Shown here piece by piece: positions 8,245 to 14,961 of a stretch of DNA of 45,796 bases (the stretch's first letter is position 1; every line of letters begins with the position of its first letter). Position numbers and translations under genes: made by a program. The notes below the pieces were generated by a model, which was not told where the DNA came from, searched no databases, and was given only the letters and a program-made list of their open reading frames with translations. The DNA is from DASXBA01 sp036406475 (GTDB taxonomy: Bacteria > Actinomycetota > Thermoleophilia > Solirubrobacterales > Thermoleophilaceae). The stretch spans positions 1 to 45,796 of the forward strand of contig DASXBA010000085.1 in the NCBI GenBank assembly GCA_036406475.1. The letters are read 5' to 3'.

Positions 8245-9065
8245 TGGCGCTCCGCTGCGTCTACACGGACCTCGACGGAACCCTGCTCGGCCGCGGTGCA
8301 TCGCTCTTCCGCGACGGCGAGGGCAACTTCACCCTGCTTCCCGCGCGCGCGCTCGAGGCGTGCCACCGGGCCGGGGTCGAGGTGGTGATCAAGTCGGGAC
8401 GGCGTCGCGCTCAGGTTATGGAGGACGCGCGCCTGCTCGGCCAGACCTCGTACATCTTCGAGGTCGGGTCGGGGATGGTGATCGACGGGGAGGAGACGTT
8501 CCTGACCGGCGAGCTCCAGCCGAGCGAGGGCAGGACCGTGCACGCGCGGGTTGAGGAGTCTGGCGCCCCGGCACTGCTGCTCGAGCGCTACGCCGGCCGG
8601 CTCGAGCCGCACGCGCCCTGGCATCTCGACCGGGAGGTGTCGCACCTGTTCCGCGGGCTGGTGGACACCGGCGCGGCCGACGAGCTCCTGGCGGCGGAGG
8701 GCCACGCCGGCCTGCGCCTGGTCGACAACGGCACGATCCCGGCGCACGAGACGCAGCTCGACCTGCCCGGTCCGCCGCACGCCTACCACCTGATCCCCGC
8801 GACGGCCTCGAAGGCCGCCGCGGTGGCGGCGCACATGCGCGCCCGCGGCTACGAGCGCGAGCAGTGCCTCGCGATCGGCGACTCGCGCGAGGACCTCGAC
8901 GTGGCCCGCTCCGTGGGCCGTTTCTTCCTCGTGGCCAACGCTCTCGAGAAGGACCCGGACCTCCGCGGCCACGCCGCGGCGCTCGGCAACGTCGAGATCA
9001 CCGAGGAGGCGAACGGCGACGGCTTCTACGAGGCGGTCGTGCGCTCGCTGGCCGAGTCGCGGTGA
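8244..9065 (+). CDS. HAD-IIB phosphatase, probable glucosyl/mannosyl-3-phosphoglycerate phosphatase
   Basis: A 273-residue HAD hydrolase of the IIB (Cof/MpgP) type. Motif I is YTDLDGTLLG with Asp9 as nucleophile and Asp11 as acid/base. The C-terminal motif IV is AIGDSREDLDV (about residue 211). Between them is the large IIB cap. It shares the fold of mannosyl-3-phosphoglycerate phosphatase, and its location two genes after gpgS makes dephosphorylation of glucosyl-3-phosphoglycerate the most likely job. The GTG start shares one base with the TAG stop of the cupin gene, and its own TGA overlaps the GTG of the epimerase gene. Actinobacterial GpgP of the histidine-phosphatase family is unrelated, so this would be the HAD solution to the same step (inference). 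Confidence 0.82.
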   Translation: MALRCVYTDLDGTLLGRGASLFRDGEGNFTLLPARALEACHRAGVEVVIKSGRRRAQVMEDARLLGQTSYIFEVGSGMVIDGEETFLTGELQPSEGRTVHARVEESGAPALLLERYAGRLEPHAPWHLDREVSHLFRGLVDTGAADELLAAEGHAGLRLVDNGTIPAHETQLDLPGPPHAYHLIPATASKAAAVAAHMRARGYEREQCLAIGDSREDLDVARSVGRFFLVANALEKDPDLRGHAAALGNVEITEEANGDGFYEAVVRSLAESR

Positions 9066-9910
9066 TCGAGCTCGCGTCGGGCGACCTGACCGCCTCGTTC
9101 GCGCCCGAGGTGGGCATGGTCGGGGCCTCGCTGCTGTACCGCGGCGAGGAGCTCCTCGGCCAGCGCGGCGGGCTCGAGAAGTACGCCGAGACCGGCTCGA
9201 GCTTCGGCATCCCCTTCCTCCATCCCTGGGCCAACCGGCTCGACCGCGACGTCGACTCGCCCCGCGTCAGGCGCGACCAGAACGGCCTGCCGATCCACGG
9301 GCTGCTCACGGCGTCGCCGTACTGGGAGCTCGTGTCATCGACCGAGACCACCCTGTCGGCCCGGCTCGACTTCGCCGCCCACGACGACCTCATGAGCGGC
9401 TTTCCGTATGCGCACGAGCTGCGGGTTGACGTAGAGCTGGCGGGCCCGCGGCTGAGCGTCGCCACCTCGGTCCGGGCCACGGGGGACGTCGCGGTGCCGA
9501 TCGCGTTCGGCTGGCATCCCTACCTGACGCTTCCCGGGGTAGGGCGCGCCGACTGGCAGGTGGAGATGCCGGTGCGGCGGCGGGCCGAGCTCGACGCCCG
9601 CGGCATCCCGACCGGGCGCTCCGAGCCCGTGAAGATCGAACCGGGACCACTGGGCGACAGCGCCTACGACGACCTCTTCCCGGAGATCGACGAGCGGCCC
9701 GTCTTCGCGCTCGAGGGGGGCGGCCGCCGGATCGAGCTGGCGTTCGAGGACGGATATCCGGTCGCGCAGGTGTACGCGCCGCCGGATCAGGCCTTCATCT
9801 GCTTCGAGCCGATGACGGCTCCGACCAACGCGCTGGTGTCCGGGGAGGGCCTCCGCGAGCTCCCGCGGGGCGGGGAATTCGCTGCCCGTTTTTCAGTCTC
9901 CGTCTCGTAA
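9062..9910 (+). CDS. Aldose 1-epimerase family protein
   Basis: A galactose-mutarotase-like protein of 282 residues that would interconvert alpha and beta anomers of a hexose or hexose phosphate. GTG at 9062 overlaps the preceding TGA (GTGA) and directly opens the fold (VIELASGDLTASFAPEVG). Family landmarks are HPWANRL, IHGLL, the catalytic histidine region FGWHPYLTLPG and the glutamate in CFEPMTAPTNAL near the C-terminus. It is the last gene of the four-gene operon. Its sugar could be glucose released or consumed during glucosylglycerate turnover, but substrate choice is not visible. No signal peptide, so it should be cytoplasmic. Confidence 0.87.
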   Translation: MIELASGDLTASFAPEVGMVGASLLYRGEELLGQRGGLEKYAETGSSFGIPFLHPWANRLDRDVDSPRVRRDQNGLPIHGLLTASPYWELVSSTETTLSARLDFAAHDDLMSGFPYAHELRVDVELAGPRLSVATSVRATGDVAVPIAFGWHPYLTLPGVGRADWQVEMPVRRRAELDARGIPTGRSEPVKIEPGPLGDSAYDDLFPEIDERPVFALEGGGRRIELAFEDGYPVAQVYAPPDQAFICFEPMTAPTNALVSGEGLRELPRGGEFAARFSVSVS

Positions 9911-9969
9911 CGATCGGCACAACCAGGTGTAACATTTGCCACAAGGGATCGATCGGACTAGGAGGTTCG

Positions 9970-10674
9970 ATGTCGCGTCTCTCAGATGCCCACCACTTCC
10001 GCAAGATGGTCGCGGGCGCGTGCATGATGTTCGGCCCGCTGGTCCTGCTCGTGGGGCTCGTGATTCACCCGGAGAGCAAGACCGACGAGGGCGCACAGCT
10101 CGCGGTCATAGCGGACCACCTGGATCAGTGGTACGCCGCCCATCTGCTGATCCTGATCTCGATCGCACTGGCCGTCCCCGCCGTCCTCGGCCTGATGCAC
10201 ATGCTGCGCGAGCGCGAGGTTGCGTTCGGGCACGTCGGCGGAGCGCTCAGCCTGCTCGGGCTGCTCGCGCTCACCGGGATCGTGACGATGGACGGGTTCG
10301 TCGGCTGGCAGGCCGCCGCCGGCGGGAACCGCGCGGCGATGACCGAGCTGTTCCACAACCTGAACCACACGACCGGGATCGTGATCCCGTTCTTCGTGAT
10401 GTCGTTCGCGCTGACGGTCGGCTTCATCTGCCTCGCGATCGGGCTCTACCGGGCCCACGCGGTGCAGTGGTGGATGGCGCTGTTCCTGGGCGTCGCGGCC
10501 GTGTGCTTCGGGGTCGCCAACCCCGCCGCGCTCAACTGGCTTGCGATCGTGGGAGGCGCGTTCCTGCTCGTTGGACTCGGTTCCGTCGGCCGGATGGTCA
10601 TGACGGAGACCGACGAGGACTGGGAGCACACGCCCGAGTACGAGGGCTTCCGCCCGATGCTCGGAATGAGGTGA
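9970..10674 (+). CDS. Six-pass membrane protein of unknown function
   Basis: A 234-residue integral membrane protein that I do not recognise. About six hydrophobic spans can be read: roughly 14-32, 55-78, 87-108, 138-160, 166-185 and 191-207. The loop after span 1 is acidic and span 3 ends in a short Gly-rich loop (GWQAAAGGN). Histidines are spread through the predicted loops (HAHH-like pairs at 8-9, HNLNH at about 128-132), which could bind a metal or heme; this is speculation. The ATG has a strong AGGAGG seven nt upstream, so the transcript has a leader, with a possible -10 (TAACAT) about 35 nt upstream. Two hairpins follow the stop codon. Confidence 0.8.
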   Translation: MSRLSDAHHFRKMVAGACMMFGPLVLLVGLVIHPESKTDEGAQLAVIADHLDQWYAAHLLILISIALAVPAVLGLMHMLREREVAFGHVGGALSLLGLLALTGIVTMDGFVGWQAAAGGNRAAMTELFHNLNHTTGIVIPFFVMSFALTVGFICLAIGLYRAHAVQWWMALFLGVAAVCFGVANPAALNWLAIVGGAFLLVGLGSVGRMVMTETDEDWEHTPEYEGFRPMLGMR

Positions 10675-10681
10675 CCCAGTC

Positions 10682-10704
10682 GCGGCGGCTGTGACGGCCG
10701 CCGC
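10682..10704. terminator. GC-rich hairpin after membrane protein gene
   Basis: An 8-bp stem (GCGGCGGC with GCCGCCGC) around a 7-nt loop directly after the stop codon. No T-run follows. It could act with the next hairpin as a transcript end or 3' stabiliser. Confidence 0.4.
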
Positions 10705-10720
10705 ATCGGGTGAGGCAAGC

Positions 10721-10746
10721 ACGGGCGCCCCGGAAGGGGCGCCCGT
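10721..10746. terminator. Bidirectional hairpin between convergent genes
   Basis: A perfect 11-bp stem (ACGGGCGCCCC with GGGGCGCCCGT) closed by a GGAA tetraloop, between the stops of the membrane protein and the convergent PEP-mutase family gene. It lacks a T-run but is well placed to separate the two transcripts. Confidence 0.6.
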
Positions 10747-10748
10747 CG

Positions 10749-11513
10749 CTATGAGGGAGTTGACAGTGGGCGCTGGGCAGCGGGCAGGGATTCCTTGAAT
10801 TGCTGCAGCGCGGCGGTGTGGAGCAACGTGCCCCAGCTGATCCGGGCCGCGCCCAGGCTCGCCAGGTCCTCGGGGGCCGGGGCGTTGGGGATTGCCAGGA
10901 CGTTCACCGGCCCAGCTGCCTCTTCGATGAACGTCTTCAGTGAGTCGTGCTCGAAGAGCGCGATCGGGAAGACGCAGTCGGCGCCGGCGTCGAGGTAGGC
11001 CTCGGCGCGGGCGAGCGCCTGCGGCAGGAGGTCGGCCTGGGTCTTGTCCGATCCCGAGAGGAGCGCGGCCAGGAAGACGTCGATGCGCGCGTTGATCACG
11101 AGCTCGGGTGCCGCCTCGCGGACCGCACGGAGCCAATCCGCCTGGACGTCCGGGTCGCGCAGCTGCCCCCGCGCATGGTCTGAGTCCTCGAGGTTGCAAC
11201 CCGCCGCGCCGATCTCGTGGAGCGCCTCGGCCAGCTCGACGGGGTCCATCCCGTAGCCGGCCTCGGCGTCGACCGTGCACGGCACTTCGACGCCGGCGAC
11301 GATCCGTGCCGCCGCCCTGAGCATCTCCTCGCCCGGCGCGCCCTCGTGGTCGTCGTAGCCGAGCGTGGCTGCGATGCCGCCGCTCGTGGTGGCGACGACC
11401 GGGAAGCCGGCCTCGACCACCGCCCTCGCCGTGGCGACGTCCCAGGCATTGGGCAGCAGCAGCGGGTCCCCGGGTCGATGAAGTAAACGGAGTTGTTCGT
11501 GGTGCGTAGACAT
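10749..11513 (-). CDS. Isocitrate lyase/PEP mutase family enzyme
   Basis: A 254-residue TIM-barrel enzyme of the isocitrate lyase/PEP mutase superfamily, which makes or breaks C-C or C-P bonds next to a 2-oxoacid. Typical segments are LPNAWDVATARA (20-31), the metal site VDAEAGYG (Asp82, Glu84), the LEDSD strand (about 114-118), and NARIDVFLA. The mobile KKCGH catalytic loop of true lyases is missing, as in the actinobacterial subgroup often annotated as oxaloacetate hydrolase or 2-methylisocitrate lyase-like. The substrate is therefore open. It is transcribed away from a MarR regulator through an AT-rich control region that begins at its start codon, so it is the likely target of that regulator. 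Confidence 0.85.
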   Translation of the reverse strand: MSTHHEQLRLLHRPGDPLLLPNAWDVATARAVVEAGFPVVATTSGGIAATLGYDDHEGAPGEEMLRAAARIVAGVEVPCTVDAEAGYGMDPVELAEALHEIGAAGCNLEDSDHARGQLRDPDVQADWLRAVREAAPELVINARIDVFLAALLSGSDKTQADLLPQALARAEAYLDAGADCVFPIALFEHDSLKTFIEEAAGPVNVLAIPNAPAPEDLASLGAARISWGTLLHTAALQQFKESLPAAQRPLSTPS

Positions 11514-11550
11514 ATCAGGAACCTTATAACATCTCAGGAATTTGATATAT
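11512..11550. promoter_or_regulatory. AT-rich operator/promoter region for PEP-mutase family gene and marR
   Basis: This short segment is markedly AT-rich against the GC-rich surroundings. It carries two direct copies of TCAGGAA (11515-11521 and 11534-11540), 19 bp apart and so nearly two helical turns. It is bounded by an inverted pair ATATCA (11512-11517) and TGATAT (11543-11548). On the minus strand TATAAG is 9 nt before the enzyme ATG. The layout suits a MarR dimer blocking both promoters. Confidence 0.6.
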
Positions 11551-11563
11551 CTCCGCTCCGCGC

Positions 11564-12016
11564 ATGACCATCCCCCTGATCGGTGAGGACTACCGCGGCG
11601 CCGGGGGCAACATCGGCTACCTGCTGCGCCAGGTCTGGCATACGTTCCGCGTCGCGCTGGACGCGGCTCTGCGCGAGCACGGCCTCAGCGGTCCGCAATA
11701 CTCGGCGCTCAGCGTGCTCCGGCGCGAGCCGGGCGCATCCGGCGCCGACCTGGCGCGCGCCTGCAACACAACGCCGCAGGCGATGACCGGCGTGATCGAG
11801 GGCCTCGAGCGGCAGGGCTTGGTCGAGCGACGGCCGCACCCCACGCACGGGCGGATCCTCCAGGCCTACCTCACGGACGAGGGCGGGAAGCGGGTCAAGG
11901 CGGCGACGCCCGCGGTGCGGCGCGTCGAGGCCGCGCTCGAGGAGGGCCTCGCGGGTGCCGAGCTCGCGACCGTCAAGGAGTGGCTCGCGGCGTCAGCCGT
12001 TCGGCTGGACGCCTGA
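11564..12016 (+). CDS. MarR-family transcriptional regulator
   Basis: A 150-residue winged-helix regulator. Helical dimer segments flank the DNA-binding unit at about 42-105, where SGADLARACNTTPQAMTGVI is the helix-turn-helix and LVERRPHPTHGRILQAYLT is the wing. It is divergent from the PEP-mutase family gene, with direct repeats in the 50-bp gap, so autoregulation and control of that enzyme are expected by family habit. The ligand is not evident. No Shine-Dalgarno sequence is seen. Its 3' end overlaps the convergent SRPBCC gene by 24 bp, so the two mRNAs are antisense to each other over that stretch. Confidence 0.9.
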   Translation: MTIPLIGEDYRGAGGNIGYLLRQVWHTFRVALDAALREHGLSGPQYSALSVLRREPGASGADLARACNTTPQAMTGVIEGLERQGLVERRPHPTHGRILQAYLTDEGGKRVKAATPAVRRVEAALEEGLAGAELATVKEWLAASAVRLDA

Positions 12017-12457
12017 CTCAGCCTCGACGGCCTTCTTGATCGAGTTCGCGAAGTCGTCCGCCTGCTTGCGCGCCTGGCGCAGGGCGAAGCCCTTGAGCAG
12101 CTTTCCGAAGCCGTGGCCCTCGAACTCGTTGAAGAAGCTGAGCTTGGTCCCGCCGTCCGCCGGCTCGAGGTCGTAGCCGCCGGCGGGCACGGTGACCATG
12201 TTCTTCGAGCGCTCGGCCCAGCGGATCTTGCTCGGCTGCTCGAAGTCCGTGATCTCGAACTTCCGGTCCGACTTGAAGCCGCCGTCGTTGACCTTGCTCT
12301 CGTAGACGGTGCCCACGCCGGGCGGGCCGTCCGTGGTCTTGTGGATCTCGATGATCCGTGCGCTGAACTTCGGGTCGTTCTCGCCGTCGGCGAGGAAGGC
12401 GAAGACGTCCTCGATCGGACGCTCGATTACGACGCTGGCCCCGTAGCTGTCGGCCAT
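11993..12457 (-). CDS. SRPBCC (START-like) family protein
   Basis: A 154-residue helix-grip protein with a large hydrophobic pocket, the polyketide cyclase/dehydrase-like class. The N-terminus (SVVIERPIEDVFAFLADGEND) and mid segment (IRWAERSKNMVTVPAGGYDLEP) are typical. The C-terminal helix that covers the pocket is Lys/Arg-rich. ATG at 12457 starts the domain and follows a TACTGT -10 by 8 nt. Ligand and partners are unknown. It diverges from the catalase-like gene with only 24 bp between start codons and converges on marR with a 24-bp overlap. Confidence 0.85.
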   Translation of the reverse strand: MADSYGASVVIERPIEDVFAFLADGENDPKFSARIIEIHKTTDGPPGVGTVYESKVNDGGFKSDRKFEITDFEQPSKIRWAERSKNMVTVPAGGYDLEPADGGTKLSFFNEFEGHGFGKLLKGFALRQARKQADDFANSIKKAVEAESGVQPNG

Positions 12458-12465
12458 TGGCGGGC

Positions 12466-12475
12466 ACAGTATGGT
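12466..12475. promoter_or_regulatory. Overlapping divergent -10 elements, SRPBCC and catalase-like genes
   Basis: Minus TACTGT (12471-12466) is 8 nt before the SRPBCC ATG. Plus TATGGT (12470-12475) is 6 nt before the catalase-like GTG. The hexamers share two bases, so the two promoters compete and both transcripts are likely leaderless. Confidence 0.5.
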
Positions 12476-12481
12476 GCCTCC

Positions 12482-13417
12482 GTGGCCGACTCGCTGGCGG
12501 CGCAGGCCGTGGATGCGATCAACGACGTGTCCGGCGCCCACCCCGGGCACAGGGCGGCGCACGCCAAAGGCACGCTGATCGCGGCCACGTTCACGGCGGC
12601 GCCCGAGGCCGCGGCGTTGACCACGGCCGCGCATATGCAGGGCGACCCGGTCAGGGCGACGGTCCGCTTCTCCAACGGCGGCGGCAATCCCAAGATCCCC
12701 GACTACGCGCGCGAGGGGCGCGGGCTGGCGATCAAGTTCTACCTGCCCGACGGCTCGACTACGGACGTGGTCGGGTTGACCTTGCCCTGCTTCTTCGTGC
12801 GCACCGTGGAGGACTTCCTCGAGTTCACGCGCCTGCGCAAGCCGGATCCGGAGACCGGCCAGCCGGACATGGAGAAGTTGGGCGTCTGGATGGGCGAGCA
12901 CCCGGAGGCCCAGACGGCGATCCAGGCCGCAGTCGGCGCCGCCCCGCCCGAGAGCTACGCGACGGCCGCCTATAACAGCATCCATTCCTACCGCTGGACG
13001 GGCCCGGACGGCGAGGGCCGCTGGCTGCGCTACCGCTTCGAGCCGGAGGAGGGCGAGCGCACGATCTCGGACGAGGAGGCCCGCGAGCGCGGGCGCGACT
13101 ACCTGCGCGAGGACATCCGCGAGCGCGCGGGGGCGGCCTTCAGGCTGGTCGTGATCCTCGCCCAAGATGAGGACGATCCGGACGACCCAACCGTCGCCTG
13201 GCCCGAGGAGCGCGAGCGGGTCGTCGTGGGAAGGCTCGAGGTCGGCGAGCCCGACACCGAGCGCGAGCAGGGCGACGACGTGCTCGTCTTCGACCCCAGC
13301 CGCGTGACCGACGGCATCGAGCTCTCGGACGACGAGATCCTGAATTTCCGGCCGCGGGCCTACGCGGTCTCGGTGAACCGCCGCAGCGGCGCTCCGATCC
13401 CGGAGGGGCTGGCCTGA
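12482..13417 (+). CDS. Small catalase-family peroxidase
   Basis: A 311-residue member of the heme catalase fold family (SrpA-like short form), far shorter than the roughly 480 residues of true catalases. The distal histidine region is HPGHRAAHAKG (about 20-30), followed by VRATVRFSNGGGNPKIPDYAREGRGLAIKFYLPDG-like catalase core segments. The proximal heme tyrosine motif is not obvious, so heme binding should be confirmed. Use of organic peroxides rather than dismutation would be the family expectation. GTG at 12482 is the only reasonable start and lies 6 nt after a -10 hexamer. The stop TGA is the first triplet of a 31-bp repeat element, so the natural 3' end may have been replaced. Confidence 0.85.
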   Translation: MADSLAAQAVDAINDVSGAHPGHRAAHAKGTLIAATFTAAPEAAALTTAAHMQGDPVRATVRFSNGGGNPKIPDYAREGRGLAIKFYLPDGSTTDVVGLTLPCFFVRTVEDFLEFTRLRKPDPETGQPDMEKLGVWMGEHPEAQTAIQAAVGAAPPESYATAAYNSIHSYRWTGPDGEGRWLRYRFEPEEGERTISDEEARERGRDYLREDIRERAGAAFRLVVILAQDEDDPDDPTVAWPEERERVVVGRLEVGEPDTEREQGDDVLVFDPSRVTDGIELSDDEILNFRPRAYAVSVNRRSGAPIPEGLA

Positions 13418-13445
13418 AAAAAAGGGCCCCGTCCCCTTTCTTTCA
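13415..13445. repeat. 31-bp near-palindromic repeat, copy 1
   Basis: Arms are TGAAAAAAAGGG and CCCTTTCTTTCA (one mismatch) around CCCCGTC. Its first three bases are the TGA stop of the catalase-like gene. It is identical to copy 2 except for one base, and matches the reverse complement of copies 3 and 4 apart from one base in each arm. The A-tract/T-tract stem would also work as a bidirectional intrinsic terminator. Confidence 0.9.
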
Positions 13446-13455
13446 CCGCCGTTCC

Positions 13456-13526
13456 TAGCGACTAGCGCCTAGCGACTCCCTGAAAAAAAGGGCCCCGTCC
13501 CCTTTTTTTCACTAGCGACCAGCGAC
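13456..13526. repeat. Heptamer repeats TAGCGAC flanking repeat copy 2
   Basis: Three contiguous heptamers TAGCGAC, TAGCGCC, TAGCGAC (13456-13476) precede repeat copy 2, and two more (TAGCGAC, CAGCGAC; 13513-13526) follow it. On the minus strand they provide the TAG stop and neighbouring codons of glycerate kinase. They may be an expanded target-site or slippage product. Confidence 0.65.
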
Positions 13527-14461
13527 TCGCCGGCCTGGCGGAGCTCCGCCTCGGTGCCCGCCTCTACGATGCTCGCGAGGTCGAGTATGCGCGCCTTGAA
13601 CGGCTCGATCGCGTTCTTGCCGACCACCGCGTGGCAGGGCACGCCGCCCTGGCGGCAGCGGGTGGCCACCTCGCCGACGATCTTGCCCTCGAGGGTCTGG
13701 TCGTCGATCTTGCCCTCGCCGGTCACGACGAACGCCGACTCGCGCATGCGCTCGTCGAAGCCGACCGCGTCGAGCACGTAGGGCGCGCCCGGGAACAGCC
13801 TGGCGCCGCAGAACGCCCAGAGCCCGCCGGAGAGGGCGCCGGCCGCCCCGGTCAGCGGCTCGCCGCGCGGGTCGCGAGGCGCGCGCTCGGCCAGCTCGTC
13901 GAGACGCTGCTCGAGCCGCTTGACGGTGGCCTCGTCTGCGCCCTTCTGCGGACCGAAGACCGAGGGCGCCTTCTCCCAGGGCGTGCGGACGTCGCTGAGG
14001 ACGTCGAGCTCCACCTCGACGCCTTCCAACGCCTCCACCGCGCCGGCGCCGCCGTCCATGGTGGCCGACCCGCCGACTGTGACGATCACCTTCTCCGCGC
14101 CCGCCTCCACCGCCGCCGCGATCAGCTCGCCGGTGCCGCGGGAGGAGGCCGCGTAGGCGTCGCGTTCCTCCTCGGCCACCAACGCGAAGCCGCTGGCCTG
14201 CGCCGTCTCGACGACCGCCGTCCGCCCGTCCTCGAGCAGCGCGAACGACGCCTCGACCGGACGGCCGAGCGGATCGGTGACGGAGGCTGTGTGCAGCTCC
14301 CCCCCGAACACGTCCATCGTTCCCTCGCCACCGTCGCCCACGGGCAGCTCGATCGCTTCGCGCCCGGCGTCGCGCAGGCCGGCCGCGATCGCCGCCGCGA
14401 CCTCGGCCGCGCCGAAGCTGCCCTTGAAGCTGTCCGGCGCGACCAGGACCGGCAGGCTCAA
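13469..14461 (-). CDS. Glycerate kinase (GlxK/GarK type)
   Basis: Phosphorylates D-glycerate with ATP, feeding it into glycolysis as a phosphoglycerate. The 330-residue protein has the family opening VLVAPDSFKGS with ELPVGDGGEGTMDVF, then IVTVGGSATMDGGAG (about 127-141) and GPQKGADEATV. The TTG start at 14461 overlaps the TGA of the macrodomain gene, so the pair is coupled. Oddity: the last 14 or so residues after GESLVAS are encoded by a 31-bp repeat plus heptamers and read EKKGTGPFFSGSR. This tail is unlike any kinase and suggests the repeat landed at the 3' end and replaced the original stop. Activity is probably kept because the core is complete. Confidence 0.92.
   Translation of the reverse strand: MSLPVLVAPDSFKGSFGAAEVAAAIAAGLRDAGREAIELPVGDGGEGTMDVFGGELHTASVTDPLGRPVEASFALLEDGRTAVVETAQASGFALVAEEERDAYAASSRGTGELIAAAVEAGAEKVIVTVGGSATMDGGAGAVEALEGVEVELDVLSDVRTPWEKAPSVFGPQKGADEATVKRLEQRLDELAERAPRDPRGEPLTGAAGALSGGLWAFCGARLFPGAPYVLDAVGFDERMRESAFVVTGEGKIDDQTLEGKIVGEVATRCRQGGVPCHAVVGKNAIEPFKARILDLASIVEAGTEAELRQAGESLVASEKKGTGPFFSGSR
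13481..13511. repeat. 31-bp near-palindromic repeat, copy 2
   Basis: Same orientation as copy 1, starting 66 bp after it; arms TGAAAAAAAGGG and CCCTTTTTTTCA. It is inside the 3' end of the glycerate kinase frame and is translated there as EKKGTGPFFS. Confidence 0.9.
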
Positions 14462-14943
14462 AGCGCGGCCCTGAAGGCCCGCTCGGCCTCCTCGCCGCGC
14501 ACGGCGAAGACGATCCGCTCGAGCGAGCCCTCGTGCTCGCGCGCGCTGCCGACCATGATCCGCGCCGCCTCGTCGAGTGGGAAGCCACCCACGCCGGTGC
14601 CGAAGGCGACGAGCGCCAGCGACTTGCAGCCCAGCTCCTCGGCCTTGGCGAGCGTCGAGCGCGTGGCCTTCTCGATGATCTCCGCCGAGGTGGGCCCGCC
14701 GAGCTCCATCGTCGCCGCGTGGATCACGTAGCGGGCGGGAAGCTGCCCGGCCGAGGTCTCCACGGCCTCACCCAGCCCGATCGGCGCCTTCTCGTCGGAC
14801 TCGCGCTGCAGCTCGGGGCCGGCGGCCCTGCTGATCGCCGCCGCGACGCCGCCGCCGTGCATCAAGCGGGTGTTGGCCGCGTTGGTGATCGCGTCCACCT
14901 CGAGCCGGGTCACATCGCCCGCGATTACTTCGAGCTCGGGCAC
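14458..14943 (-). CDS. Macrodomain protein (ADP-ribose binding, YmdB-like)
   Basis: A stand-alone macrodomain of 161 residues that binds ADP-ribose and may hydrolyse O-acetyl-ADP-ribose or mono-ADP-ribose from proteins. Key segments are ITNAANTRLMHGGGVAAAI (loop with catalytic Asn and Gly-rich substrate loop, about 19-37), VIHAATMEL (about 83-91) and the phosphate loop ALVAFGTGVGGFPLDEAA (about 113-130). GTG at 14943 opens the domain. It overlaps glycerate kinase by TTGA and diverges from the PrimPol gene by 18 bp. Neighbouring DNA repair polymerase makes a link to ADP-ribosylated nucleic acid signalling conceivable, but that is only positional. Confidence 0.92.
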   Translation of the reverse strand: MPELEVIAGDVTRLEVDAITNAANTRLMHGGGVAAAISRAAGPELQRESDEKAPIGLGEAVETSAGQLPARYVIHAATMELGGPTSAEIIEKATRSTLAKAEELGCKSLALVAFGTGVGGFPLDEAARIMVGSAREHEGSLERIVFAVRGEEAERAFRAAL

Positions 14944-14949
14944 GGGTCA

Positions 14950-14955
14950 TATCTT
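14950..14955 (+). promoter_or_regulatory. -10 element TATCTT, leaderless start of PrimPol
   Basis: TATCTT lies 6 nt before the ATG at 14962, in an AT-rich island between divergent genes. No Shine-Dalgarno sequence is present. The same island gives GATATG on the minus strand close to the macrodomain GTG. Confidence 0.45.
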
Positions 14956-14961
14956 TTCGAA

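Noticed and set aside
13415..13526. CRISPR-like repeats or an ordinary terminator pair
   Set aside because: Only two repeats per site with unequal spacers and no cas genes, so not CRISPR. Near identity of all 31 bases in four places is more than ordinary terminators need, although terminator function is not excluded.
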